DNA from: Novosphingobium resinovorum
GTDB taxonomy: Bacteria > Pseudomonadota > Alphaproteobacteria > Sphingomonadales > Sphingomonadaceae
Assembly: GCF_001742225.1 (NCBI RefSeq)
Contig: NZ_CP017076.1
Coordinates: 1-64,000, forward strand
Direction of reading: 5' to 3'
DNA length: 64,000 bases
This document shows, in pieces, positions 1 through 8,799 of the stretch. Under the pieces are notes generated by a model. That model searched no databases. It had not been told where the DNA came from and saw nothing but the letters and a program-made list of their open reading frames with translations. The translations under genes were made by a program, and so were the position numbers. How positions within the stretch are numbered: the first letter of the stretch is position 1; each line of letters starts with the position of its first letter.

Positions 1-59
1 GGCATACAGGGTCTCCTTCTTACCCATTATGCCCGCTCACACACGGAATTCCTGACAGT

Positions 60-431
60 CCCGGCTTCTGCGTCGCGGCACTGGAAGAGGCGCTGGCCCT
101 GTTCGGCAAGCCGGAAATCTTCAACACCGATCAAGGTAGCCAGTTCACCAGCTTCGCCTTCACCAGCGTGCTACGCGAGGCCGAAGTCCGCATCAGCATG
201 GACGGTCGGGGACGGTGGATGGACAACGTCTTCATCGAGCGCCTCTGGCGATCCCTGAAGTACGAGTGTGCCTATCTCCATGCCTTCGAAACCGGATCTG
301 GTCTTGCCCGGTGGATTACCTTTTACAACACCTTGAGGCCGCACTCGGGTCTGGCCGGACAAACCCCGGCAGAGGCCTATGGGCGGATCGCGCAATCAGA
401 TGATGGGGGGCATGCCCCCATCATCTCATAA
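60..431 (+). pseudogene. IS3-family transposase (OrfB) C-terminal fragment
   Basis: The reading frame gives the last third of an IS3 OrfB integrase core: the NTDQGSQFTS block holding the second catalytic Asp, then RWMDNVFIERLWRSLKYE with the catalytic Glu, then the usual FYN..RPHSGL and TPAEAY tail. There is no start and no N-terminal half. Upstream of base 60 the frame stays open but loses similarity, and a neighbouring frame looks like the missing residues with one base lost, so the copy is decayed rather than only cut by the window edge. The only ATG-led open part starts at 168. It is a dead remnant marking the edge of an accessory region. Confidence 0.85.
398..426. terminator. 12-bp perfect hairpin between convergent genes
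   Basis: Bases 398-409 and 415-426 are exact reverse complements around a 5-base loop (gcatg). The hairpin sits over the last codons of the IS3 fragment (+) and the stop of the small lipoprotein gene (-). A stem of this strength between converging frames could end transcription both ways, although no T-run follows on either side. It could also be part of the transposon end. Confidence 0.45.
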
Positions 432-819
432 CCAAAATGGCGGCATGAACGACAAATGGGATTAGCTTAACTCCGCCGCCAAACTGTCCAAGAAGGCGGG
501 ACCACGTCACTTTGGGTGGGCACGGGTTCTTGATAAAGCGCAAAGCGCTCTCGTCGGTATAAGCTTCTGCTTCGGCCCGGTACGGCTCAAGACTGGATAA
601 CAAGCTCACGAACTGCTCGTGCGTCATTTTGAAGGTGCCACTTTGCCCTTCGGGGTAAGGCTCGCTGATATGATAATTGCCGAGGCCCGTGGAGGCTATG
701 GTCACATCCTCAGATTGCCAGCCTGATTGCCTGATCTCGATTTTCTCAATTTCAGGACGATCGGCTTTGCCGCAAGCAACGACGAATAAGATGACGATCG
801 ATGCAACGAACAAGCGCAT
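421..819 (-). CDS. small lipoprotein of unknown function
   Basis: About 132 residues. The start at 819 was chosen because it begins a short signal peptide (MRLFVASIVILFVVAC) with a lipobox ending in Cys about 16; the longer frame to 888 adds a non-signal-like leader. The mature part is polar, with a central GTFKMTHEQFVSLLSSLEPYR stretch resembling small DUF lipoproteins, and CPP near the end. The stop lies inside the hairpin at the end of the IS3 fragment, so the last residues may be replaced by transposon sequence. I do not recognise a specific family. Confidence 0.6.
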   Translation of the reverse strand: MRLFVASIVILFVVACGKADRPEIEKIEIRQSGWQSEDVTIASTGLGNYHISEPYPEGQSGTFKMTHEQFVSLLSSLEPYRAEAEAYTDESALRFIKNPCPPKVTWSRLLGQFGGGVKLIPFVVHAAILVMR

Positions 820-1111
820 TCTGAACTCTGTCACAATGGGCCAGTGTCTGCAAAGCGGCGCGGGCGGCCTGACCGAAATCCATATCAAAGATCGCCGCTC
901 AGAGTAGGAGAATGGCGAATACTGTTACTTAGAGGCGGTCCCCACAATGTGAGGTGCGAGTTCGAATCTCATCGCTGGCCTTGGCTGTAATGGCACGGTT
1001 GTATGACCCCGATAATGCCTGGAGCCATCTTACGTCTCAGCAGTCGCGCTCGTTGGCGTCCTCCCGATCGAAGGTCCACCCCGGAGGCCAGGTGCGGCGT
1101 AGGCGGCGAAT

Positions 1112-2276
1112 GTGTTCGAGAGCGGCGGCGCGGCTGGCGGCGCGGTCAGGCCTTACGTCTACAACCACTTCAACGCTGCATGGGCCTGGGCGATGAACAG
1201 CCCCTATCCGTGGTGGAAGCAGATCGCTTCGCAGGCGGGCGGCACGCGCAACGGCATGGTCGTGTCATGGCCCGCACGCATCCGCGACGGCGGCACCTTC
1301 CGCAGCCAGTACGCCCATGTCAGCGACGTCGCGCCGACGATCCTTGAGGCGGCAGGCGTCAAGGCGCCCGAAACCGTGCAGGGCGTGAAGCAGCAGCCGA
1401 TCGACGGCATCAGCCTTGCCTACAGCTTCGCGGCGCCCAAGGCCCCTTCCGCGCGGCGCACGCAAGTCTACGAGATGATGGAGAACTTCGGCATCTACCA
1501 CGATGGCTGGATGGCGGGCACCTTGCCCAAGCGCATGGCGTGGGAAGTGGGCGTGGGCGAGGACCGCAAGCTTGGCGTCGGCCCGGAGAACCGCAAGTGG
1601 ACCCTGTTCAATCTCGACAAGGACTTCACCACCGCCAACGACCTTGCAGCGAAGAACCCGGCGAAGCTCAAGGAACTGCAGGATCTGTTCTGGAAGGAGG
1701 CGGCGGCGAACAACATCCTGCCGATCCACGACTACAGCCAGGGTGCAGAGGGCCGTCCGACGCTTGGCGGCAACCGCACCGAGTTCACCTATCTCGCCCC
1801 GCTCAGCCATCTGAACGAGGACGCCGCGCCGCACACCATCGGCAAATCCTTCACGATCGACGCCGACGTGGATCTGCCCGCAGGAGCGCAAGGCGTGCTG
1901 GTGACGCAGGGCGGGCGCTTCGGCGGCTATGCCTTCTACCTGAAGGACGGGGTGCCGGTGTTCCACTACAATGCGGTGGGGACGGACCAGTTCACCATCC
2001 GCGCGGCGCAGCCGGTTGCGGCAGGTCACCATAGCCTGACTGCGGCTTTCCAAGCGGACAAGCAGGAGCTGGGCTCGGGCGGCACGCTGACGATCAGCAT
2101 CGATGGTAAGCCGGTCGGCAGCGGGCGGATCGGGCGTACGATCCGGGGGCTGGATGTCTCATACCGAGGGGTTCGACGTCGGCATGGACACCATCACCCC
2201 GGTAAACTGCGACTACACGATCGCGAGCAGCCGGTTCTCGGGGACGCTTCGCAAACTCGAGTTCAAGCTGAAGTAA
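1112..2276 (+). pseudogene. arylsulfatase, 5'-truncated and frameshifted
   Basis: The frame encodes the C-terminal half of a type I sulfatase: the NHFNAAWAWAMNSPYPWWKQIASQAGGTRN block, the SWPARI, HVSDVAPTILEAAG and PIDGISLAYSF motifs, the WTLFNLDKDFT loop, and a C-terminal jelly-roll-like tail. The N-terminal half with the formylglycine cysteine motif is missing. Near 2150 the frame breaks; the native ending (SHTEGFDVGMD to LEFKLK) continues in the next frame to a stop at 2274-2276, consistent with a one-base insertion in a G-rich run. It therefore cannot make active enzyme. Sphingomonads use such sulfatases for sulfate esters. Confidence 0.88.
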
Positions 2277-2283
2277 CTTTTAT

Positions 2284-2586
2284 ATGTGGGGCGATACCGC
2301 ATTCGAAGCGCCGTTCCGCACTTTGGGCAAGATCGATCAGGGGCCGTACTTCGCGGTCAAGATGGAAGCTGGCGGGCTGGGCACTGCAGGCGGTCGCAAG
2401 ACCAACGCCGAAGCTCAGGTTATCGGCTGGAGCGGCAACCCGATCCCCGGTCTTTACGCTACGGGCAACGCGATGGCGGCGGTGCTGGGCGACGTCTACG
2501 GCGGAGCGGGCGGCACATTAGGGTCAAGCATGACCTTCGGTTACATCGCTGGACGTCATTTGGGAGAGCATATTTCCAATCACTGA
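2284..2586 (+). pseudogene. 3-ketosteroid dehydrogenase-type FAD protein, C-terminal fragment
   Basis: About 100 residues covering the end of a fumarate-reductase/3-oxosteroid 1-dehydrogenase flavoprotein: GPYFAVKM, the substrate-side loop, GLYATGNAMAAVLGDVYGGAG (FAD-binding C-terminal motif) and GSSMTFGYIAGRHLGEH. Full-length relatives have about 550 residues, so the first 80 percent is gone. It begins 8 bases after the stop of the broken arylsulfatase. Two unrelated 3' ends placed head to tail point to a deletion or recombination junction near 2277-2284. Confidence 0.85.
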
Positions 2587-2702
2587 GATATCCAGCGCCG
2601 ATAAGGGGAAGCAGATTGCTGATGCACTTTGCTGCCCGCGACTTGGCCCCATCTACGGCGAGCCATGGGCACCATGATAAGAAACCGGACTTTCCGAACC
2701 TA

Positions 2703-2742
2703 GTAGCGAAAAATTGGCCGCTGAGCGGCCGGAATGGGTCGG
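2703..2742 (+). repeat. dispersed non-coding motif, copy 1
   Basis: In the otherwise empty stretch 2587-2837, these 40 bases match 18916-18955 at 33 of 40 positions without gaps. The best conserved part is the end, which reads as a gaccg..a.gggtcgg type block. See the other copies at 18916 and 55682. The function is unknown; it may be a decayed dispersed element. Confidence 0.5.
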
Positions 2743-2837
2743 TTCATACGTAGCGATGAAAAGCTATTGCACCTTGTGCATGCGCTGGATCACTGTAAGG
2801 GCGGCTTTGCAATTGGTTTCCAACTGTAAAACATGAT

Positions 2838-3030
2838 CGCGCCGGTGCCCCTGACGGGGCTCAATCGGGAATGCGGTGCGGGGGCTTGCCCCCAAATCCG
2901 CGGCTGTCCCTGCAACTGTAAGCGGGTAGCGCGATGCACTGGCCCTTTCGAAAGGGCAGCCACTGGGCTGCAAAGTCCGGGAAGGCGTGCATCAAGCCGT
3001 GACCCGCGAGCCAGGAGACCTGCCGGCGCA
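2838..3030 (+). promoter_or_regulatory. cobalamin (AdoCbl) riboswitch
   Basis: Family landmarks are all visible in order: ggtgcccctgacggggctc near 2844, the gggaatgcggtgcg block, aaatccgcggctgtccctgc then aactgtaagcgg near 2900-2925, the gccactgggctgcaaagtccgggaaggc part, and the B12 box gagccaggagacctgcc at 3008-3024. In known members, adenosylcobalamin binding lowers expression downstream. About 190 bases separate it from cobG, room for the expression platform, so the whole overlapping cob run is probably repressed when B12 is plentiful. Confidence 0.95.
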
Positions 3031-3220
3031 CTGGTCGCTCTTGCCTTGGTCCAGGGGATGGTCACGGCACGGTTGTTCTTCCGTCTGGGCGACGAAGCTG
3101 TGCGGCTGGGGCTGCACGTGCGCGTGTCGCCGGGTGCCTGTTGCGCCCGCCCGTCGGCCCGCGTCGGTCGGCTGTCGTCGGCAAGCCCTATCCTCGTTTC
3201 GGTCCGGTGCACGGGGTGGG

Positions 3221-4366
3221 ATGGCTGTGAGGGCGCAGGGAGAGGGAGTGATAAGGGGTTGGTGCCCCGATGCCTGGCATCCGATGGCGGCGGGCGATGG
3301 GCTGCTGATGCGGGTCAAGCCGCACCTTGGCCGGATGAGCGCTACGCAAGCGGTGGCCTTGTGCGAGGCGGCGCTGACGCATGGCAGCGGCCTGATAGAC
3401 CTGACACGACGCGCCAACCTGCAGATCCGCGGTGTGAGCGAGGCGCAGTGGCCCGCTCTGCTGGAGTGCCTGTGTACATTGAGCCTTGTCGATCGCGATG
3501 GTGAGCGGGAGGGCCGCCGGAACATCCTCGTCGCTCCGGAATGGCAGGCGGGCGACGACACCGTGCGAATTGCGAATGAACTGCGTGACCGGCTGACGGA
3601 GTTCCCACAGTTGCCCGGCAAAGTCGGTTTCGTCATCGACGCCGGAGAAGTTTCGGCGGTGGCCTGCGAAGCGGGCGATTTTCGTGTAGAGCGCGGCTGC
3701 GATGGCACCTTGGTACTGCGTGCTGATGGACGTGCCGAAGGTGTGCGCCTCACTATTGGGAGAGAGGTCGATGCCCTGCTGGCGCTCGCCCGATGGTTCG
3801 TCGACAGCGGAGGCGTTCAGGCCAAGCGGATGGTCCGGCACGGCGCTCCTTTGCCTGTTTGGGCCATGGGCGATACGCGGCCAGCCTCTTCTCCCGCGTC
3901 GCTTGCACCGGGTGAGGGCCGCGGACACGTTGCTTATGGCCTGCCATTCGGTCGCATTGAAGCCCGGACTTTGCTGGCCCTGATGCAGCGCTTAGGCGTT
4001 ACCGGGCTGCGCCTGACGCCTTGGCGAGTGCTCCTTGTCGAAGGTGCATCCTTGCTCGACGTTCCCGGCCTTTTGACTGACCCTGCCGACCCGTTGCTGC
4101 GCGTCGATGCCTGCCCCGGAGCGCCCACATGCCCACAAGCCAGCGTGGAGACGCGCGATCTGGCGCGCCAGCTCGCGCCGGTCGTGCGGGGGCGTCTGCA
4201 TGTCTCCGGCTGCGCGAAGGGCTGCGCCAGTCCGCTGCCTGCCGATGTGACGGTGACGGGCCGCAGCGGGCGCTACGATCTTGCTTTCGGTGCCCGTGCC
4301 GATGCCGAACCGCTGTACCGAGGGCTGGACAGCGCCGAAATTCTCGCCCGCCTTGGAGCTTCCTGA
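3221..4366 (+). CDS. cobG: precorrin-3B synthase CobG
   Basis: 381 residues. CobG is the O2-dependent Fe-S enzyme that converts precorrin-3A to precorrin-3B, the defining step of the aerobic B12 pathway. It has nitrite/sulfite-reductase ferredoxin-like half domains (LMRVKPHLGRMS, LTRRANLQIRGV) and the cluster cysteines DACPGAPTCPQ and SGCAKGCASP near the C-terminus. The start at 3221 follows a gggg-rich ribosome site; the frame is open much further up, but that part is the riboswitch and leader. The stop overlaps the cobH start (ATGA), so the genes are probably translationally coupled. First gene behind the cobalamin riboswitch. Confidence 0.93.
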   Translation: MAVRAQGEGVIRGWCPDAWHPMAAGDGLLMRVKPHLGRMSATQAVALCEAALTHGSGLIDLTRRANLQIRGVSEAQWPALLECLCTLSLVDRDGEREGRRNILVAPEWQAGDDTVRIANELRDRLTEFPQLPGKVGFVIDAGEVSAVACEAGDFRVERGCDGTLVLRADGRAEGVRLTIGREVDALLALARWFVDSGGVQAKRMVRHGAPLPVWAMGDTRPASSPASLAPGEGRGHVAYGLPFGRIEARTLLALMQRLGVTGLRLTPWRVLLVEGASLLDVPGLLTDPADPLLRVDACPGAPTCPQASVETRDLARQLAPVVRGRLHVSGCAKGCASPLPADVTVTGRSGRYDLAFGARADAEPLYRGLDSAEILARLGAS

Positions 4367-4995
4367 TGCCGCATGTCTACGAGAAGGACGGCGCCGCGAT
4401 CTATCGCCAGTCCTTCGCCATCATCCGTGCCGAGGCCGATCTCGCGCGCTTCGATGCCGAGGAAGAGCCTGTCGCGGTACGGATGATTCATGCGGCAGGC
4501 ATGGTGGGGCTCGAGGCGTATATCCGTTTTTCGGACGGTTTCGCCTTGGCTGCGCGCAAGGCGCTGGTCGCAGGCGCGCCGATCTTGTGCGATGCGCGCA
4601 TGGTGTCCGAAGGCGTGACCAGAGCGCGTCTGCCTGCCGACAACCGGGTGATCTGCACACTGGCGAACCCCGAAGTGCCGGAAATGGCGCGCGTCATGGG
4701 CAATACGCGCTCTGCCGCCGCGCTGGAATTGTGGCGGCCGCATCTGGCAGGCGCAGTGGTGGCCATCGGCAATGCGCCTACGGCATTGTTTCACTTGCTC
4801 AACATGCTGCAGGACCCAGCTTGCCCACGCCCGGCGGCGATCATCGGCTGTCCGGTGGGCTTTGTGGGGGCTGCCGAATCCAAGGACGCCTTGTGGGCGG
4901 AGGCACCTGTTCCCTGCTGCATCGTCGCAGGTCGCCTTGGTGGCAGCGCTATCACCGTCGCCGCAGTCAACGCCCTTGCGAGCCGCGCCGAATGA
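4366..4995 (+). CDS. cobH: precorrin-8X methylmutase CobH
   Basis: 209 residues, the normal family length. CobH moves the C11 methyl to C12, making hydrogenobyrinate from precorrin-8X. Recognisable parts: IYRQSFAIIRAEADL, RMIHAAGMVGLE with the catalytic His, CDARMV, NTRSAAAL, and the IGNAPTALFHL..IIGCPVGFVGAAESKDAL block. The ATG overlaps the cobG stop; a longer frame to 4129 merely overlaps cobG. Its end overlaps the cobI start by 4 bases. Confidence 0.95.
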   Translation: MPHVYEKDGAAIYRQSFAIIRAEADLARFDAEEEPVAVRMIHAAGMVGLEAYIRFSDGFALAARKALVAGAPILCDARMVSEGVTRARLPADNRVICTLANPEVPEMARVMGNTRSAAALELWRPHLAGAVVAIGNAPTALFHLLNMLQDPACPRPAAIIGCPVGFVGAAESKDALWAEAPVPCCIVAGRLGGSAITVAAVNALASRAE

Positions 4996-5729
4996 GCGGG
5001 TCAGAGAAGTACGGGACGGTTCACGGCGTCGGCCTTGGTCCCGGCGCGGAAGACCTCATGAGCGTGCGCGCGGATCGATTGGTGCGCGGCACCCGGCAGA
5101 TCGCCTATTTCCGCAAGAAGGGCCGCTCCGGCCACGCTCGCCGCATTGCGCAGGGTCTGCTGCGCGCCGACGCGGTCGAGATCGCCATGGAATACCCGGT
5201 CACCACCGAGATCCCACTGGCCGATCCGCGCTACAACGCCTGCCTTTCGGACTTCTATGCCGAATGCACCGACCGGCTGCTGGCGGCGACCCGCAGCGGA
5301 GAAGACGTAGTGGTGCTGTGCGAAGGCGATCCGTTCTTCTACGGATCGTTCATGCACCTTCACAGCCGCCTGTCGGGCCAGATTCCGGTGGAGGTAGTTC
5401 CCGGAATCACCGGCATGGCGGGCGCATGGAACGCCACGGGCGTGCCGATCACCTGGGGCGATGATGTGCTGACGGTGGCGATGGCGACGCTGCCCGAAGA
5501 GGAACTGGTGCGGCGCATCCGTGATACCGATGCCCTTGTCGTCATGAAGATCGGCCGCAATTTGCCCAAGCTGCGCCGTGCAGTAGCCGCAGCCGGGCGC
5601 GAGCAGGCCGCATGGCTCGTCGAACACGCCGCAATGCCGGGGCAGAGCGTAACGCGACTGGTCGATGCGCAAGAGGTCGCGCCTTATTTCTCGATCCTGC
5701 TGATCCACGGACAGGGGCGGCGTCCATGA
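4992..5729 (+). CDS. cobI: precorrin-2 C20-methyltransferase CobI
   Basis: 245 residues, SAM-dependent tetrapyrrole methylase fold. Visible motifs: GVGLGPGAEDLMSVRA at the N-terminus, CEGDPFFYGSFMHL (C20-methyltransferase signature), VEVVPGITGMAG, and the C-terminal YFSILLIHG. Acts at the start of the corrin-specific branch, giving precorrin-3A for CobG. ATG start overlaps the cobH stop and the gene's stop overlaps the cobJ start, so it is part of one run. Confidence 0.94.
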   Translation: MSGSEKYGTVHGVGLGPGAEDLMSVRADRLVRGTRQIAYFRKKGRSGHARRIAQGLLRADAVEIAMEYPVTTEIPLADPRYNACLSDFYAECTDRLLAATRSGEDVVVLCEGDPFFYGSFMHLHSRLSGQIPVEVVPGITGMAGAWNATGVPITWGDDVLTVAMATLPEEELVRRIRDTDALVVMKIGRNLPKLRRAVAAAGREQAAWLVEHAAMPGQSVTRLVDAQEVAPYFSILLIHGQGRRP

Positions 5730-6502
5730 CAAGGGCTGTCGAGCGAGGATGGGTTGTGGTCGTCGGGTTAGGGCCGGGCAACGAGGCTTTGGTGACGCCC
5801 GAAGTGACCGCAGTTCTGGCCGATGCGACTGACGTGGTCGGCTACATTCCCTATGTTGCGCGAGTGGCCCCGCGTCCGGGGTTGACGCTGCATCCTTCCG
5901 ACAACCGCGTGGAACTGGACCGGGCAGCGTTTGCGCTCGATCTTGCAGCGCGGGGGCGCAGGGTTGTCGTTGTGTCCTCCGGCGATCCGGGGGTTTTCGC
6001 CATGGCCTCTGCGCTGTTCGAGGCACTGGAAGCGGGGCCGCAATTGTGGCTTGACCTCGACATCCGCGTGCTGCCGGGGATTACCGCCATGCTCGCCGCT
6101 GCCGCGCGGGCCGGTGCGCCGCTGGGGCATGATTTCTGCGCGATCAACCTCTCCGACAACCTCAAGCCGTGGAGCGTGATCGAGCGACGCCTGAGATTAG
6201 CGGCGGAAGCGGACTTTGCCATGGCGTTCTACAATCCGCGATCGCGGGCAAGGCCGGAGGGCTTCGCAAGAGTTCTGGAAGTGCTGCGCGACGCCTGCGG
6301 CCACGAACGCCTCATCCTGTTCGCCCACGCAGTGTCTACGCCGGAGGAAACGCTGCGGATCGTCCCACTGGGGCAAGCCAGCGCGGATATGGCCGACATG
6401 CGCACCGTGGTGATCGTCGGGTCGAGCCGCACGCGATTGATTGAACGACCGGGGCCGCCGATTCTCTACACGCCGCGATCGGTTCCGGACGATGGCGTAT
6501 GA
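5726..6502 (+). CDS. cobJ: precorrin-3B C17-methyltransferase CobJ
   Basis: 258 residues. CobJ methylates C17 of precorrin-3B and drives ring contraction. Methylase landmarks: VVVVGLGPGNEALVTPE, DVVGYIPYVA, SSGDPGVFAMAS, RVLPGITAMLAAAARAGAPLGHDFCAINLSD and FYNPRSRAR. Start at 5726 overlaps the cobI stop. Its 3' end overlaps the end of the convergent cobK by 37 bases (6466-6502). Confidence 0.95.
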   Translation: MTRAVERGWVVVVGLGPGNEALVTPEVTAVLADATDVVGYIPYVARVAPRPGLTLHPSDNRVELDRAAFALDLAARGRRVVVVSSGDPGVFAMASALFEALEAGPQLWLDLDIRVLPGITAMLAAAARAGAPLGHDFCAINLSDNLKPWSVIERRLRLAAEADFAMAFYNPRSRARPEGFARVLEVLRDACGHERLILFAHAVSTPEETLRIVPLGQASADMADMRTVVIVGSSRTRLIERPGPPILYTPRSVPDDGV

Positions 6503-7227
6503 CCGATCCAGTCGAGCACCTCTCCTGGGCGGAGGAACTCGGTGCGGGCGGGCAGCTTCGGCCGCTCGATCATCAGCACCGACAAGCCGAGATTGCGTGC
6601 GGCAACCAGCTTGGCCTCAGCGCCGCTGCCACCCGCGTTCTTGCAGACCACAAGGTCGATCGCATGGTCGCGCAGAAGGCGGGTGTCATTATCGACGGTA
6701 AACGGCCCGCAATCGACGACGAGGGTATGATGGGGCAGGGCAGGGGGCTGGCTTGGCGTATCGACGAAACGCAGCAGATAGTGGTGCTCTGGCCGGGCGC
6801 CGAAAGCCTCCACATGCATCCGGCCAAGGGCGAGCATAATCCGACGCGGCGGTCCGGAAAGGGCTTCGACGGCGCTGGCAATATCAGGCGTGCTGCTCCA
6901 CTTGTCCCCCGGTGCCGGCTGCCAAACCGGACGGGTGAGCGCGGCATGAGGAACTCCCGCAAGACGCGCCGCCTTCAGAGCATGCACGCTCATTGTCGCG
7001 GCGAAAGGGTGAGTGGCGTCCACCAGATGTGTCACGCGATGATCGCGCAAGTATGCGGCCAGCCCGGCCACGCCCCCAAAGCCCCCGATGCGCGTTGGTA
7101 CGGGCTGGGCGCGCGGGTTCTCCGTGCGTCCGGCATAGCTCAGCATGGCAGTAATGCCATGCTCGGCCAGCAGGCGGGCGAGGGCGCTTGCTTCGGTGGT
7201 GCCGCCCAGCAGCAGGATATTCGGCAT
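6466..7227 (-). CDS. cobK: precorrin-6A reductase CobK
   Basis: 253 residues. CobK is the NADPH-dependent reductase that makes precorrin-6B. Evidence: MPNILLLGGTTEASALARLL nucleotide-binding start, LVDATHPFAATMS, RRIMLALGRMHVEAF, VVCKNAGGSGAEAKLVAAR. It is the only cob gene here on the minus strand. Its ATG (7225-7227) shares two bases with the ATG of cobL on the other strand, and its end overlaps cobJ, so it has no intergenic DNA of its own; any promoter must lie inside cobL. A longer frame (to 7449) is cobL antisense. Confidence 0.94.
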   Translation of the reverse strand: MPNILLLGGTTEASALARLLAEHGITAMLSYAGRTENPRAQPVPTRIGGFGGVAGLAAYLRDHRVTHLVDATHPFAATMSVHALKAARLAGVPHAALTRPVWQPAPGDKWSSTPDIASAVEALSGPPRRIMLALGRMHVEAFGARPEHHYLLRFVDTPSQPPALPHHTLVVDCGPFTVDNDTRLLRDHAIDLVVCKNAGGSGAEAKLVAARNLGLSVLMIERPKLPARTEFLRPGEVLDWIGHTPSSGTDRGV

Positions 7228-8434
7228 GGCTGACACAAGCGCTTCCCCCTGGTTGACCATCGTGGGCATCGGCGAGGATGCGGTGGACGGACTGAGCGCG
7301 GCAAGCCGCAAGGCGTTGGAGCAGGCGGAACTGGTTATGGGCGCGGCCCGCCACCTTGCCCTGCTGTCGGGGCTTAGTGCGCCAAGCCGACAATGGCCAG
7401 TGCCCTTCAGCGATGGCTTGCCGCTTCTGATGGCAGAGCGCGGGCGCAAGGTGGTGGCGCTTGTTTCCGGCGATCCGTTCTGGTTCGGCGCAGGGAGCAG
7501 CCTGACGCGCGATCTCGATCCGGGCGAATGGATCGCGCATCCGGCTCCCTCGACTTTCGGACTGGCGGCGGCGCGGTTGGGCTGGGCGTTGCAGGACTGC
7601 GCCTGCCTTGGCCTCCATGCCGCGCCGGTGCAGCGGCTGCGTCCTCACCTTGCGACGGGGCGTCGCCTCTTGGTGCTGGTGCGCGATGGTGGCGCAGTGG
7701 CAAAGCTGGCCGGCTATCTGGTCGAACGTGGTTTTGGTGCCTCCACGCTTCATGTGCTGGAAGCGCTGGGTGGTCCGCGCGAGCGTGTGCGCAGTGTCGT
7801 CGCGCAGGCGCAGCATTTCGATGACATCCAGCATCCGGTGGCGGTAGGCATCGCCGTCGCCGGAGCAGGATGCGCCTTACCGGTGAGCAGTGGGTTGCCC
7901 GATGATCTCTTCGATCATGACGGCCAGATCACCAAGAGTCCGTTACGGGCGCTGACGTTGAGTGCATTGGCACCTCGCCCCGGCGAGCACTTGTGGGACA
8001 TCGGGGCAGGGTCCGGTTCTGTTTCCATTGAATGGCTTCTGGCGCACCCGGCCAACACGGCCTGCGCCGTCGAGGCAGACAGCATGCGGGCCGAGCGTGC
8101 GAAGGCGAATGCTCTGGCTTTGGGCGTGGATCGTCTGGAACTCGTCATTGGCCGTGCGCCGCAAGTATTGCCGCAAGGACCTTCGCCGGACGCAGTTTTC
8201 GTTGGCGGGGGCTTGTCGGATACGTTGCTCGAAATCTTATGGCAACGCCTTCCTACTGGCACAAGGCTGGTTGCCAATGCTGTCACGCTGGAGTCCGAAG
8301 CCTTGCTCGCCCACTGGCATGGAGAGCGAGGCGGCAGTCTTCTGCGCATAGAACTGGCAGATGCCGCGCCGCTGGGTTCCCGCCGAGGCTGGCGGTCCCG
8401 CTATCCGGTTGTTCAGTGGAGCGTGGCGCTGTGA
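7226..8434 (+). CDS. cobL: precorrin-6B methyltransferase/decarboxylase CobL
   Basis: 402 residues, bifunctional: an N-terminal CobL/CbiE-type C5/C15 methylase (WLTIVGIGEDAVDGLS, ALVSGDPFWFGAGSS) and a C-terminal CbiT-like domain (LWDIGAGSGSVSIEWLL SAM-binding loop, FVGGGLSDTLLE) that methylates and decarboxylates C12. Start at 7226 overlaps the cobK start head to head. The stop overlaps the GTG start of cobE. Confidence 0.94.
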   Translation: MADTSASPWLTIVGIGEDAVDGLSAASRKALEQAELVMGAARHLALLSGLSAPSRQWPVPFSDGLPLLMAERGRKVVALVSGDPFWFGAGSSLTRDLDPGEWIAHPAPSTFGLAAARLGWALQDCACLGLHAAPVQRLRPHLATGRRLLVLVRDGGAVAKLAGYLVERGFGASTLHVLEALGGPRERVRSVVAQAQHFDDIQHPVAVGIAVAGAGCALPVSSGLPDDLFDHDGQITKSPLRALTLSALAPRPGEHLWDIGAGSGSVSIEWLLAHPANTACAVEADSMRAERAKANALALGVDRLELVIGRAPQVLPQGPSPDAVFVGGGLSDTLLEILWQRLPTGTRLVANAVTLESEALLAHWHGERGGSLLRIELADAAPLGSRRGWRSRYPVVQWSVAL

Positions 8435-8799
8435 TCGTCGCAGGGTTCGGCTTTCGTTTAGAGGCCGATGTCTTCTCGCTGATATCGGCCTATCAGCAGG
8501 CGCGCGAAGGCGTTCCGCCGGTCACGCATATCGCTACCGTGGCCGACAAGGCGCAGGCTCTTGCCGAATTGGCCAACCTGCTGGACTTGCCGGTAATCGC
8601 CGTACCGCCTGAACGACTGGCCCAAGTCCACACCCTGACCGTTTCCACTGCCGCACAGGCCGCAAGGGGCGTGGGAAGCGTCGCCGAAGCCAGCGCGCTT
8701 GCCGCTTTCGAAGGCGCCGCCGCGGCTTTGGCAGGCCCCCGCCACATCTCACGCGACCGCATGGCGACATGCGCCATAGCTATGGGAGTTTCCGAATGA
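8431..8799 (+). CDS. cobE: cobalamin biosynthesis protein CobE (CbiG C-domain)
   Basis: 122 residues from a GTG start that overlaps the cobL stop. Matches the CobE/GbiG C-terminal family: [15 protein letters not shown] at the start, then the small Ala-rich body ending [16 protein letters not shown]. CobE is a small accessory protein of the aerobic pathway without a firmly known reaction. The ATG of cobM overlaps its stop. Confidence 0.88.
   Translation: MIVAGFGFRLEADVFSLISAYQQAREGVPPVTHIATVADKAQALAELANLLDLPVIAVPPERLAQVHTLTVSTAAQAARGVGSVAEASALAAFEGAAAALAGPRHISRDRMATCAIAMGVSE

Noticed and set aside
948..980. tRNA T-arm-like sequence (gcgagttcgaatctcatcg)
   Set aside because: The ttcgaat loop is right, but the stem has a mismatch and a wobble, and no D-arm, anticodon arm or acceptor partner is found upstream. 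It may be a tRNA scar but cannot be called a gene.
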